From ZC4RG29 sp036273935 (lineage in GTDB: Bacteria > Bacteroidota > Bacteroidia > Cytophagales > Cyclobacteriaceae): a DNA stretch of 64,000 nucleotides. The translations under genes were made by a program, and so were the position numbers. The notes beneath the pieces were generated by a model that was not told the origin of the DNA, did no database searches, and saw nothing but the letters and a program-made list of their open reading frames with translations. This document shows, piece by piece, positions 36,010 through 46,024 of this stretch (positions within the stretch are counted from its first letter, which is position 1; each line of letters begins with the position of its first letter). The stretch spans positions 12,510 to 76,509 of the forward strand of contig DASUGQ010000228.1 of NCBI GenBank assembly GCA_036273935.1, given 5' to 3'.

Positions 36010-36179
36010 GCTGACGAAATCCTTTGTTAAAAAGGAGCGTTTGTTTTACCTATGCAAATATAACAATGATCGGATTAATAAAGGATGTTTTTATCCGATA
36101 TTATAATTAACGTTTCCAAATGCCATGACAGTTTTTTTAACGAGCCGATCATGATCATCTGGGTTTGAAGTATTGCTCT

Positions 36180-36320
36180 TTATGAAATAGCTTTACCTAC
36201 GGCCTTTCTAATTTCGTCAACCACTTTAAATGCCTTTTCTTCGGAAATATCCCAAACCACAACGCTGGCGCTTTGCGAGGCGAAAAGTCTTGCTGTTGCT
36301 CTCGAATATCGGAAGCTGCA
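36180..36320 (-). pseudogene. Short-chain dehydrogenase fragment
   Basis: A minus-strand frame reads RATARLFASQSASVVVWDIS, then EEKAFKVVDEIRKAVGKAIS, and stops. This is the part after the TGxxxGIG loop in SDR proteins, where GIGRATA is expected. It lacks both ends and abuts the truncated sialidase at a junction near 36330-36370. Confidence 0.65.
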
Positions 36321-36369
36321 AGTTTCCGCCGTAAAACCTTAGTGTTCAGGATCAGGTACATTTTGATTG

Positions 36370-36850
36370 TTACTTCCAATATTGCTTTACAAATACAATT
36401 TCACTGTAGTTATTTTTTTCATTCGAAGTTTTATACCAAACTTCACGCAACCCTTTTCCTTTTCTCACTTCTCCTTCATGATTATTACCGGTATTGTAAA
36501 ACAAGAAGATCCTGCCCTTCGGATAACGAGGATCATACACGTCAACGACAGGTGCTGGATTTCCGGCCTGTAATGCATCGTAGTCCACGACCATTTGTAA
36601 AGAACCCCAGGTTTTTCCGCCATCATTGCTTCGCTTAGAGACGATATTGATATCGCCAAAATCGCCCGCATCGTTTACACGGCCTTCACAGAACGCAAGC
36701 AAACTGCCATCGGGTAAGCTGATTATTGCCGGAATGCGGTAAACTTTATTGCCTTTCAGTACCCGATACGAAAACCTTAACGCTTTCTTGCGATAAAACC
36801 ACCGTAGATGAATAAGCCAGCGCAATTCCGATAATGACGAATTTTTTCAT
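36370..36850 (-). pseudogene. Exo-alpha-sialidase, frameshifted and truncated
   Basis: The ATG at 36850 overlaps the glucosidase stop (ATGA) and starts a clear signal peptide, MKKFVIIGIALAYSS, followed by ESVKVFVSGTE. One extra A then shifts the frame. The other frame continues GNKVYRIPAIISLPDGSLLA with the Arg-Ile-Pro motif, and an Asp box SNDGGKTWG. The frame ends after about 150 codons, far short of the ~380 expected, so the catalytic Tyr and later Arg residues are missing. Confidence 0.72.
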
Positions 36851-39543
36851 TGAATTTTTATTGCATGGTTAACCGTACCTATAGTCTCACTTTGATTAAA
36901 ATCCTGCGAGTCTAATTCTCCAATTATTTCTGCAATCAACCCGGTCCAGCCGGTTTGGTGTGAAGCGCCTACTCCCCTGCAATCGTCGCCATGGAAACAT
37001 TCATAAAACAACACCAGATCTTTAAAATGTTTATCATGGTTGAACAAATCATTGTGGCCATTTACGCGCCGTTTTCCTTCGGGACTTGTTACAAAAATAG
37101 AGGCCAGCCGTTTCCGCAATTCATTCGCGACAGTTTTAAGATTTACCATATTTCCTGAATGAGACGGTAACTCAACCTGTAATTCATCCTTAAAATATTT
37201 ATGATACTTTTCAAATGCCAGGATGATCAGGTAATTCATCGGCATCCAAATGGGTCCACGCCAGTTAGAATTTCCGCCAAATAAATCGGAATTAGACTCC
37301 CCCGGTTGGTAATTGAGACCAAATGTTCTTCCACCAATAGAGATCGTGTAGGGGTTTCGATGAATTTTTGAAAGTGATCGGATACCGCCAGGAGATAAAA
37401 ATTCATTTTCATCAAGCAAGGCGCTTAGAATCTTTTTTAATCTTTTATAAGGCACAAGTGAGAGTAGTATTCCACTTTTTTCATCTATATCCTCTATAAC
37501 CTGATATTGATTATTTTTTTGCCGGTACCGTACAAACCATTTCAATCGGCGATGAAAGTCCGGCACTTTTCTTAGCAAATCTTTATCAATAATATGAACG
37601 GCGAACAAAGTAACTACACCAACAAGCGAACGGACCTTTACTGGAATGCATTTACCTTCAGGCATTTTTAGCATGTCATAAAAAAAGCCCTCTTCTTCAT
37701 CCCATAATCCCTGATAATCTTCTCCAATACGATTTAATGAACTCGCGATATAGATAAAATGCTCAAAGAATTTTGTCGCCATATCTTCGTAGGCGCTATT
37801 GTTTTGAGCCAATTCAAGTGCTATTTCCATCATATTGAGGCAATACATTCCCATCCAGGCGGTACCATCGGCCTGCTCTAAAATTCCGCCACCGGGTACC
37901 CTATTCCTGTCAAATACACCAATATTATCCAGTCCCAGAAAACCAGCCTCAAAAACATTATTATTCAACCTATCCTTACGGTTAACCCACCATGTAAAAT
38001 TGATCAGCAATTTTTGAAATGTTCTCTCCAAAAAAACAGTGTCACCAATACCCGTACGTTCCATATCGATTTTGTAGACCTGCATACAGGCCCATGCATG
38101 TACAGGGGGATTTACATCACTAAATGACCATTCATAGGCTGGTAGCTTACCATAGGGATCCATATACCATTCCCTTAATAATAATATCAATTGATCCTTT
38201 GCAAACTGAGCATCCAACATAACCAACGGAATGCAGTGAAAAGCGAGATCCCAGGTTGCATACCATGGATATTCCCATTTATCAGGTACGGAAAGAATAT
38301 CTCTATTATTTAGCGTTTGCCATTCACTATTACGTCCATGTTTTCTTTGCGCGGGTGGGGGAGGCCCGTTCTGATCACCATTTAACCATTTCGGAATATC
38401 GATATTGTAAAATTGTTTGTTCCATAGCATACCGGCAAAAGCCTGCCGCTGTATATTCACTAAGTCATTGTTCTTTGATTGGATAAGATCGTCATAAAAG
38501 TCATCGGATTCCTTTATTCGTTTGCAAAACACCTCATCAAATTCCTTTGACAAGGGGTCCTGGAGTGGGTTTTTGCTAAGGCGCATTTTTAAAGTAGAAG
38601 AACCTTCGGGTTCTATATTGAAAACAAACAATGGTGAACACTTTGTACCGCTTTTCTTATTGACGAATAATTTAAAATCATTTTTAAGTACGGCGTCATG
38701 AAATGCATCTTTTACAAAAGGGGTTTCGTTTGAAATATGATATAACTGTTCTGAATTTGTCTCGTTTTCTGTAAACAGAACAGTCGTGGCATTTTCAAAA
38801 TAGAATGAATAATCGTCGACTTGAGGATAGATAATCTTTAATTCACTTCTGTCCTTGTGCTTTTCTATCCATTTGATGATCGGCTTTTTATTTGTTGATT
38901 CATGCGACCAAATATTACGCATCCACAAAGTTGGCAATATCGTAATAGGCGCAATATCGGCGGATCTGTTGTGGACAGAGATCCTGATACAGATGTCCTC
39001 ATCGTCATTTTTGGCATATTCAATAAAAACATCAAAATATCTGTTATCGTCGAATATGGATGTATCACTTATTTCATATTCATTCTCATACTTCGTCCGA
39101 TTTCTATTTGTTTGTTCAAGATCATAGTAAGGAAAAGCCATCTGCGGATACTTGTACAAATATTTCATGTACGAATGAGATGGTGTATTATCAAGGTAGT
39201 AATACAATTCTTTCACATCCTCCCCATGATTGCCATACATGGGTGTAAGTCCAAAAAGTCTTTCCTTTAATATTTTATCCTGACCATTCCATAGCGCAAT
39301 AGCAAAACAAATACGTTGGGTCGAATCAGAAATGCCAGCTATACCATCTTCACCCCACCGGTAGGCTTTAGAACGTGACATATCATGGGTGATATGATTC
39401 CATACATCACCATTTGGGCTATAATCTTCTCTAACAGTAGCCCATTGCCTTTCGGACAAATAGGGGCCCCATTTCAACCAGTGTTTGATACCAGAGTAAT
39501 TTTCTCTTAGCCGTTTTTGCTCTTCAGTGATGTTGTCCTCCAT
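36847..39543 (-). CDS. GH63-like glucosidase, copy 2
   Basis: This 898-aa protein is closely similar over its length to the protein at 4938-7616, with the same landmarks: WEYPWYATWDLAFH, PAYEWSFSDVNPPVHAWA, QADGTAWMGMY and SNWRGPIWMPMNYL. It is the last intact gene of a long minus-strand unit that begins at the sigma54-type promoter at 46261, 21 bp after aconitase. The substrate is unknown; the cytosolic location and the nearby glycogen genes suggest a storage or compatible-solute glucoside. Confidence 0.8.
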   Translation of the reverse strand: MEDNITEEQKRLRENYSGIKHWLKWGPYLSERQWATVREDYSPNGDVWNHITHDMSRSKAYRWGEDGIAGISDSTQRICFAIALWNGQDKILKERLFGLTPMYGNHGEDVKELYYYLDNTPSHSYMKYLYKYPQMAFPYYDLEQTNRNRTKYENEYEISDTSIFDDNRYFDVFIEYAKNDDEDICIRISVHNRSADIAPITILPTLWMRNIWSHESTNKKPIIKWIEKHKDRSELKIIYPQVDDYSFYFENATTVLFTENETNSEQLYHISNETPFVKDAFHDAVLKNDFKLFVNKKSGTKCSPLFVFNIEPEGSSTLKMRLSKNPLQDPLSKEFDEVFCKRIKESDDFYDDLIQSKNNDLVNIQRQAFAGMLWNKQFYNIDIPKWLNGDQNGPPPPAQRKHGRNSEWQTLNNRDILSVPDKWEYPWYATWDLAFHCIPLVMLDAQFAKDQLILLLREWYMDPYGKLPAYEWSFSDVNPPVHAWACMQVYKIDMERTGIGDTVFLERTFQKLLINFTWWVNRKDRLNNNVFEAGFLGLDNIGVFDRNRVPGGGILEQADGTAWMGMYCLNMMEIALELAQNNSAYEDMATKFFEHFIYIASSLNRIGEDYQGLWDEEEGFFYDMLKMPEGKCIPVKVRSLVGVVTLFAVHIIDKDLLRKVPDFHRRLKWFVRYRQKNNQYQVIEDIDEKSGILLSLVPYKRLKKILSALLDENEFLSPGGIRSLSKIHRNPYTISIGGRTFGLNYQPGESNSDLFGGNSNWRGPIWMPMNYLIILAFEKYHKYFKDELQVELPSHSGNMVNLKTVANELRKRLASIFVTSPEGKRRVNGHNDLFNHDKHFKDLVLFYECFHGDDCRGVGASHQTGWTGLIAEIIGELDSQDFNQSETIGTVNHAIKIQ

Positions 39544-39564
39544 AATTCTTCTCCCTGAAAGAAA

Positions 39565-42342
39565 TCAATTGGTCACCTCCAGGAATTTTCTCAATACATA
39601 TTGCAATATCCCTCCATGCCGAAAGTATTCGATTTCGATTTTTGAATCCAACCGGGCTACTACTTTGAAGCCAATTTCGCGACCGTCTTTTTTTAATGCC
39701 GACACCAGGATATTTTTTAGTGGTCTTAAGCCCTCTTCAATTCCAGCTATTGTAAAGATTTCCTCTCCCGTAAGTCCTAATTTTTCCGCAGTATCTCCCT
39801 CTCGGTATTGAAGGGGTAAAACGCCCATTTGCACCAGATTACTCCGATGAATTCGCTCATAGCTTTCAGCCAATACCGCTTTAACTCCAAGTAAAAAAGT
39901 GCCCTTAGCAGCCCAGTCTCTTGACGAACCACTTCCGTACTCTTTTCCCGCCAATACTACCAATGGTATTCGGGCATCTCGGTATTTTATAGACGCGTCA
40001 TAAATGGACATCTCTTTTCCAGTCGGCATATACACAGTATATCCTCCTTCTTTTCGAGCCAACGAATTTTTTATACGAACATTGGCAAAAGTACCTCGTT
40101 CCATCACTTCATCATTTCCCCTTCTGGAACCATAAGAATTAAAATTATCTTTTTTTACTCCTTGGCTTATTAAAAATTGACCTGCTGATGATAGCTCATT
40201 AAATTGTCCAGCGGGAGAAATATGATCGGTTGTAATACTATCCCCCAATACCAATAATGCTCTTGCGTTTTGAATGTCCTTTAAAGGGGCTGCATCATCG
40301 GAAATATTATGGAAAAAAGGGGCCTCTTTAATATAAGTAGAGCTTTTTTCCCATACATATAGCTTGTCCTTTGGAATCTCTAGATTTCTCCATATCTCAT
40401 TACCAGCAAATATTTCAGAATAATTTCTAGCAAAATCTTCTGCTGAAAGTACTTCGCTCATTACCGTATTGATCTCTTCATCAGCTGGCCAGAGATCCTT
40501 CAAAAGTACAGGCTGCTGATTCGGATCAAAAGTTAATGGTTCATTGATAAGATCTATATCAATCCTTCCCGCAATCGCGTATGCGACTACGAGCATAGGC
40601 GACATCAGAAAATTCATTTTAACTTGTGGATGAATTCTCGCTTCAAAATTCCGGTTCCCGGAAAGGACGGAGGCCACAACCAAATCATACTCCTCCACGG
40701 CCTTAGCAATGAACGGCGGTAGCGGGCCGGAGTTTCCAATACATGAAGTACAGCCATATCCTACAACGTGAAATTGTAATGCAGCAAGATCATTTAGTAG
40801 ATCTGCCTTTTTGAGGTAGTCGGTAACTACTTTTGAACCCGGAGCAAGCGATGTTTTTACCCAGGGTTTAATGCCTACACCGCGCTCTCGCGCTCTTCTG
40901 GCGACTAGACCTGCACCAATCATTACAAATGGATTTGATGTATTGGTGCATGAAGTAATGGCTGCAATGGCAACGGCACCATCCGCAACGATAAATTTTT
41001 CATCTCCTATGCTTACCCACACCGATTTCATACCGTCAACCACTTTTTCTTCAATTTTTGTTTCAGGTGGCATTGGTGGTGATGATTGAATTGGCTGACC
41101 TCCACCTTCTGTAAACCAACGCGTCAGTTGATCGGTGGGCTGGTTATATTTTCTGCCAAAGGATTCCTGTAAAAGGTCCACAAATTTTGATTTTAGATTC
41201 TTCAAGAGAATTTTATCCTGGGGTCGCTTGGGACCTGCTACCGTTGGCTCTATGCTGGTTAGGTCAAGTTCTATTGTGTCGGTGTACGTTATGTTTTCGG
41301 AGCCGGTTCGCCATAGCATATTGGTCTTGCAATACGCCTCGACTAACTTAATATGCTCTGCGGAACGATTACTTTTACGCATGTATTCAAGGGTCTTATC
41401 ATCAATCGGAAAATACGTAACTGTGCAGCCGAATTCAGGTGACATATTGCCGATGGTCGCGCGATCGGGTACAGAGAGATTATCAAGTCCTGGTCCAAAA
41501 ACTTCTACGAATTTTCCGACTACACTGGATTTTCTTAAAAGTTCCGCAATTGTCAACACCAAATCTGTAGCGTTGGAACCGAGTGGTAGTTTGCCATTTA
41601 ATTTTAATCCAATTACTTCAGGCACAATAAAATAAATAGGCTGTCCAAGGATAGCAGCCTCAGCTTCGATGCCGCCAACACCCCACGCCAATACGCCGAT
41701 TCCATTTACCATCGGTGTGTGACTATCTGTACCTACCAATGTATCAGGAAATATTTCTCCATTCCTTTCAACCACACCTTTCGACAGGTACTCGAGATTG
41801 ACCTGGTGACAAATGCCCATTCCAGGGGGAACCACGCTGAAGTTATTAAATGATTGTTGTGCCCACTTTAAAAATCGATAACGTTCTTGATTACGCTCAT
41901 ATTCTTTGTTCATGTTACGGGCGTAGGCGTAATCTGTTCCAAAATAATCCACCTGAACCGAGTGATCAATAATCAGGTCCACTGGTATCAATGGATTTAT
42001 ATCGTCGGGATTTCTTCCTTTTCTCGCAGCTTCGGCGCGTAAGGAGGCAATGTCTACAACCGCGGGAACCCCGGTGAAATCTTGCATCAATACACGCGAT
42101 GGTTTAAACGGAATATCTTTATCTGATCCTGCTGGTTTCCACTGAAGAATAGTTTCAATGTTTTCCAAGGTGACAGAAAAATCATCGTAATTACGGAGTG
42201 CATTCTCCAGTAAAATACGAATGGAAAAAGGTAACTTACTGACGCCATGTCCCAGCGTTTCAAGTTCTGCAAGGCTGTAATACGCGAGAAGGCCATGATC
42301 TGTTTTTAAGAATTTCTTTACCCGATAAGGATTATTAGACAT
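39565..42342 (-). CDS. acnA: Aconitate hydratase A
   Basis: This 925-aa aconitase interconverts citrate and isocitrate. Three Cys ligands of the 4Fe-4S cluster are visible: CTNTSNP near residue 466 and GYGCTSCIGNSGPL near residue 530. The substrate motif VLAGKEYGSGSSRDWAAKG lies in the mobile domain 4. GTDSHTPMVNGIGVLAWGVGG is also present. Its place between GAPDH and a glucosidase in a stress-type operon is unusual. It may be a second aconitase. Confidence 0.93.
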   Translation of the reverse strand: MSNNPYRVKKFLKTDHGLLAYYSLAELETLGHGVSKLPFSIRILLENALRNYDDFSVTLENIETILQWKPAGSDKDIPFKPSRVLMQDFTGVPAVVDIASLRAEAARKGRNPDDINPLIPVDLIIDHSVQVDYFGTDYAYARNMNKEYERNQERYRFLKWAQQSFNNFSVVPPGMGICHQVNLEYLSKGVVERNGEIFPDTLVGTDSHTPMVNGIGVLAWGVGGIEAEAAILGQPIYFIVPEVIGLKLNGKLPLGSNATDLVLTIAELLRKSSVVGKFVEVFGPGLDNLSVPDRATIGNMSPEFGCTVTYFPIDDKTLEYMRKSNRSAEHIKLVEAYCKTNMLWRTGSENITYTDTIELDLTSIEPTVAGPKRPQDKILLKNLKSKFVDLLQESFGRKYNQPTDQLTRWFTEGGGQPIQSSPPMPPETKIEEKVVDGMKSVWVSIGDEKFIVADGAVAIAAITSCTNTSNPFVMIGAGLVARRARERGVGIKPWVKTSLAPGSKVVTDYLKKADLLNDLAALQFHVVGYGCTSCIGNSGPLPPFIAKAVEEYDLVVASVLSGNRNFEARIHPQVKMNFLMSPMLVVAYAIAGRIDIDLINEPLTFDPNQQPVLLKDLWPADEEINTVMSEVLSAEDFARNYSEIFAGNEIWRNLEIPKDKLYVWEKSSTYIKEAPFFHNISDDAAPLKDIQNARALLVLGDSITTDHISPAGQFNELSSAGQFLISQGVKKDNFNSYGSRRGNDEVMERGTFANVRIKNSLARKEGGYTVYMPTGKEMSIYDASIKYRDARIPLVVLAGKEYGSGSSRDWAAKGTFLLGVKAVLAESYERIHRSNLVQMGVLPLQYREGDTAEKLGLTGEEIFTIAGIEEGLRPLKNILVSALKKDGREIGFKVVARLDSKIEIEYFRHGGILQYVLRKFLEVTN

Positions 42343-42431
42343 GGTAGTATTGTTTAATTACTTGTATGTGATGTGACAAAATTGAAAATAAAAGAAGTGA
42401 CACCGCGCCTCACAGCCTGAAGAAACATTCT

Positions 42432-43421
42432 TTATAAAGTCTGAATCTGTCGGATCATTTGATGGGTAAACCCCCACTCATTATCATACCAAGCCATAAT
42501 TTTTACTAAATCATTATCAACGACTCGAGTCATTTGCAAGTCGACAATAGATGCAAAGGTGTTCTGGACAATGTCCGACGAAACCAACGGTTCATTTGAA
42601 ACTGATAATACTAGTTTATACCGGCTGGTTTTTGATTCTTCAGATAAGATATTGTTAACTTCCCCGGCAGATGTATTCCTGCTAGCGACAAAAGTGATAT
42701 CTGAAATAGAACCGACCTGCACTGGTGTACGAATGGAGATTCCATCAAACCTGCCATTTAATTGAGGCAAGGCTTTGGTTACGGCAATTGCTGCACCTGT
42801 CGAAGATGGAACCAGGTTAACTGCGGCAGCGCGCCCCATTCGTAGATCTCTTCGTGATGGGGCATCTACTAAAGATTGGGACGCCGTATACGCATGAACA
42901 GTATTTAAAATTGCTTTTTTAATACCTATTCTCCTGTCCATGATCTCTACGATCGGGCCAATGTTGTTGGTTGTACAGCTTGCACATGAAAATATCGATG
43001 TTTTTCCATCTTGTGTATTTACACCATGCACCACTGTTGGTGTGTTCGCGCTCTTGGAGGGACCAGATAACACCACGGTTTTGGCCCCGGCATGAATATG
43101 CTTTTCTGCGTCCTCCCGATTTGTAAAAAGTCCAGTACTTTCCACTACTATGTCGATATCGAGCTTCTTCCATGGAAGTTTTTGAGGGTCCTCTTCGGAA
43201 TAGAATGCAATCTTCTTTTTTCTCACGAGCAAGCTTTTATCTTGAATGGTTACTTCATTTTCATATACTCCATAAGCACTGTCATACTTAAGCAAGTAGG
43301 CAGCATTTTCAATGCTCATTAAATCATTGATCGCGACAACTTCCAATTCAGGGATATCCAACATCACCTTCAATGCTGCTCTTCCTATTCTACCGAAACC
43401 GTTAATTGCTATTCTTTTCAT
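42432..43421 (-). CDS. gap: Glyceraldehyde-3-phosphate dehydrogenase, type I
   Basis: This enzyme of about 329 aa starts MKRIAINGFGRIGRAALKV, the NAD-binding Rossmann start. The catalytic Cys lies in SCASCTTNNIGPIVE and the partner His in ILNTVHAYTASQSL. The phosphate-site LRMGRAAAVNLVPSSTGAA is intact. The start at 43421 is chosen by family alignment; the frame extends to 43466 and overlaps UspA. Downstream come aconitase and glucosidase. Confidence 0.93.
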   Translation of the reverse strand: MKRIAINGFGRIGRAALKVMLDIPELEVVAINDLMSIENAAYLLKYDSAYGVYENEVTIQDKSLLVRKKKIAFYSEEDPQKLPWKKLDIDIVVESTGLFTNREDAEKHIHAGAKTVVLSGPSKSANTPTVVHGVNTQDGKTSIFSCASCTTNNIGPIVEIMDRRIGIKKAILNTVHAYTASQSLVDAPSRRDLRMGRAAAVNLVPSSTGAAIAVTKALPQLNGRFDGISIRTPVQVGSISDITFVASRNTSAGEVNNILSEESKTSRYKLVLSVSNEPLVSSDIVQNTFASIVDLQMTRVVDNDLVKIMAWYDNEWGFTHQMIRQIQTL

Positions 43422-43455
43422 TTCATTTTCTATTAAACCTTGTTTATCGTACAAT

Positions 43456-43944
43456 TCAATTGTCACTTTTATTTTCCTGGGCTATTTTAATGGGAATAAT
43501 CAATACCGGTTTCAAACTATTGCGCAATACATTTTTTGCTATACTTCCTAATAACAGTTTTTCAAACCCACGCCGGCTATGGGTACCCATAACGATTATA
43601 TCAGCGTTCAATTCCGTTGCAGTCCTTACGATGATTTCGCCACACTCACCATTTTTTACCACAGTTTGTATAGACTCATCACCCAAAAGTTTTTTCAACT
43701 TATCGAGGTATTTATAGGAAGCTGTTTGTAACTGTTCATTAGTATCAGTTTGTATTATATCTATGTCACTAAGATTGTCAAAGCCTATGATCGGAGAATA
43801 CTTGCGGGACGAATAATAAGTGACGTCAGCTACCACGTGCAACAAAATCGTTTGGGCCTTCATGGTCGTTGCTAGTTCGTAGCCAATTTCCGCAATTCTT
43901 GGTGCAGTTGGGCTATAGTCCAATGCAATTAATATGACTTTCAT
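43456..43944 (-). CDS. Universal stress protein (UspA family)
   Basis: This 162-aa single-domain Usp has the N-terminal MKVILIALDYSPTAPRIAEI and the ATP-binding-type motif near the end, VMGTHSRRGFEKLLLGSIAKNVLRN (G-x2-G-x9-G-S/T pattern). Usp proteins support survival in growth arrest. It is third from the top among the intact genes of its operon, 9 bp from DUF488. Confidence 0.9.
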   Translation of the reverse strand: MKVILIALDYSPTAPRIAEIGYELATTMKAQTILLHVVADVTYYSSRKYSPIIGFDNLSDIDIIQTDTNEQLQTASYKYLDKLKKLLGDESIQTVVKNGECGEIIVRTATELNADIIVMGTHSRRGFEKLLLGSIAKNVLRNSLKPVLIIPIKIAQENKSDN

Positions 43945-43953
43945 AATCCCAAT

Positions 43954-44304
43954 TCAGGTGTTATCTGATAAATACTTTTTAAGAACGAGTGCCTCGTTGT
44001 GCTCTTCATCCTTCGCACCGTAAAGCAAAGTTACCGTCCCCTGTTTCGCCTGTTCTTTCAATACTAAAGTTTGTTCTTTGTTTCTTTTGAGTTCCATAAG
44101 ATAACGTCTCATGAATGGTTTCCACTTATTTGGATCATGATCAAACCATTTTCGGAGCTCTGTACTGGGTGCAATATTTTTCAACCATATGTCAATCGCA
44201 GCTTTTTCTTTTGTCAGACCGCGTGGCCAGAGCCTATCCACAAGAACGCGTATGCCATCTTCTCTACATGGTTTCTCATATACTCGTTTGATTTTGATTT
44301 TCAT
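43954..44304 (-). CDS. DUF488 family protein
   Basis: This 116-aa protein of the DUF488/YeaO family begins IKIKRVYEKP and carries GIRVLVDRLWPRGLTKEKA, then WFDHDPNKWKPFMRRY. No enzymatic function is established. It lies between the flavin reductase and UspA genes on the same strand. The 163 bp up to the flavin reductase stop (44305-44467) shows no gene. Confidence 0.88.
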   Translation of the reverse strand: MKIKIKRVYEKPCREDGIRVLVDRLWPRGLTKEKAAIDIWLKNIAPSTELRKWFDHDPNKWKPFMRRYLMELKRNKEQTLVLKEQAKQGTVTLLYGAKDEEHNEALVLKKYLSDNT

Positions 44305-44467
44305 TTTGTGAATTTATATCGTATTTCTTTTGAAATAGCCTCAAGAGATCATTCAAACCAAAGACTTAGCTTATGGGTTTTGAAAGAGGCAAACCTTTAC
44401 TTTCGCCATTTTTCTCATTCTTTATATGTAAGGCAATGCGCCAGCCATCTCACCGACTATATTTATT

Positions 44468-45133
44468 CTAAAACTTCTCTTTGATGATTGACTCTATTTC
44501 TACACCGAGATTACCTAACTGCTGTTCTATACTCAGCATCATTGGATCTGGACCGCATAAATAAATCTTCTTATTGAAGTCCGCCAAATTACTCCTGAGA
44601 AATTCCTCTGTGATATGTCCATAAGCATACCCATCCGCTTTATCCCTTGACAAAATATTGATGAAATTATTCCTCAGTAATTCTTTAAATTCCCCTTCCA
44701 GTATGATATCATCTCTTGTTTTATTGGCGAAGATCAGTTTGTTGTTACCGATCTCATTCTTTGAGTCAAGGAATCGCAAGATCGAAATGAATGGTGTAAC
44801 GCCTGCCCCACCTGCAATAAAGACACCCTCTCCTTCATAATGGATTGCTCCGAACACATCATGTAAAATTAATTCTTCCCCTATTTGAAGCTGCAAAAGT
44901 TGGTTCGTTACGCCATGGTGCGCAGGATACGTTTTAATTGCAAACTCGAGATAATCGTTCTCCGGTAGACACGTAAATGTAAAAGGTCTCCGTTTGTTTT
45001 TCCATTTGACTTTGTTGATAGAAATCTCTGTGGCCTGCCCAGGCGCAAAGCTGTACGTCGAAGGTTTTTCGGTTATAATTTTGAGAACGTCATGGGTGAG
45101 GTGGTCAATAGATTTTATTTTTACCGTGTTCAT
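44468..45133 (-). CDS. FAD/NAD(P)H-dependent flavodoxin/ferredoxin reductase-like protein, copy 2
   Basis: This 221-aa paralogue of 22-693 has the same FAD motif (RPFTFT), nucleotide site (GGAGVTPF) and YLCGPDPMM end. It follows the phosphoribosyltransferase by 24 bp, as in copy 1. The two copies differ mainly near the C-terminus, so both are probably functional. A likely electron acceptor within the island is the ferredoxin at 62308 or the cupredoxin, but this is conjecture. Confidence 0.86.
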   Translation of the reverse strand: MNTVKIKSIDHLTHDVLKIITEKPSTYSFAPGQATEISINKVKWKNKRRPFTFTCLPENDYLEFAIKTYPAHHGVTNQLLQLQIGEELILHDVFGAIHYEGEGVFIAGGAGVTPFISILRFLDSKNEIGNNKLIFANKTRDDIILEGEFKELLRNNFINILSRDKADGYAYGHITEEFLRSNLADFNKKIYLCGPDPMMLSIEQQLGNLGVEIESIIKEKF

Positions 45134-45157
45134 TATGTATAAAACATTAGTGCCAGG

Positions 45158-45826
45158 TCAACTAGTTGTGATCTGATAGTTGCTTCCCGTTATCTCTTTG
45201 ATCGATAAGTTCATCAATCGCCTTACCTCTTCATCAGCAACGGCATCAAAATCAAGGTAAGATCCATTGATCGAATCCTTAGAAACAATATGAAGGAATA
45301 CTACTGAATCGGCTTCTTCCGCAACTCCCTGAGCGGCGAAGTAGCTTGCGACGGGTGCGGCAACAATTATTTCGTTAGGTTGCTGTTTCCGAATCGCTCT
45401 TAAACAACTGAGAATTTCATCATTGGTTTGTAAGCAATCATCGACAAAAATTATTGTGCTGTTCTTAAACCCGGAGGAAATTGCGCTGTAGGCGTTGGGA
45501 TATCTGGAGAACAGTTTTGATCTTATCGCTCGTGTCCGACGGGAAATGAAATCTTGGGATATATCCCGCTCCAGGCCGTCAGTTGTACAGTCAAAGCCGA
45601 CTACGCCAATTGATTCTCTTGAATCATTTGGATCTTTGATCCTTTCACTGGGAATGAAGATCAACCCAGCGTTTAGTCTTTTGGCAACATGGTCTGCTAT
45701 TGCCACTCCACCATTCGAAGTAGCTATGATGCAGCAATTCATATTTTTATAATTGCCGAGTCTAGAAATGAGCTGTCGAGCCGCATCATCTCTGTTGACA
45801 AAAAGAATTGAGCTTTGGTGTACCAT
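45158..45826 (-). CDS. Predicted phosphoribosyltransferase (COG1926 type), copy 2
   Basis: This protein of about 222 aa has the PRPP loop IIFVDDCLQTNDE and the ATSNGGVAIADHVAKRL segment. The motif differs from copy 1 at the usual second small residue (C in place of L), which may alter substrate binding. The start at 45826 is the first ATG that aligns with copy 1. Upstream on the same strand lie scraps of HPF and Rnk genes and then a sigma54-type promoter. Confidence 0.82.
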   Translation of the reverse strand: MVHQSSILFVNRDDAARQLISRLGNYKNMNCCIIATSNGGVAIADHVAKRLNAGLIFIPSERIKDPNDSRESIGVVGFDCTTDGLERDISQDFISRRTRAIRSKLFSRYPNAYSAISSGFKNSTIIFVDDCLQTNDEILSCLRAIRKQQPNEIIVAAPVASYFAAQGVAEEADSVVFLHIVSKDSINGSYLDFDAVADEEVRRLMNLSIKEITGSNYQITTS

Positions 45827-45949
45827 ACAAATAATATTTATTCTATTTACATGAGTATCAATAAAAATGACCAAATGACCGCGGTGTCAGTAAGGTTTAC
45901 CTATTCAGCCATTCCACATTCCGAAAAAATTACGTAGTTGTAATTTCAA

Positions 45950-46023
45950 TCTTTGATTCTTTTCTCTTTCAGCCTAGTAATTGTTGCTTCAGAACCAAGC
46001 CGCTTTTTGAAATTGCATCTTCC
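45950..46023 (-). pseudogene. HPF C-terminal scrap
   Basis: The minus strand reads EDAISKSGLVLKQQLLG, stop, then KRKESKIE, matching EEAILRTCEALKQQMSRRKS near the end of the intact HPF. It occupies the same place, upstream of a phosphoribosyltransferase, as the other HPF copies. Confidence 0.6.
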
Positions 46024-46024
46024 A

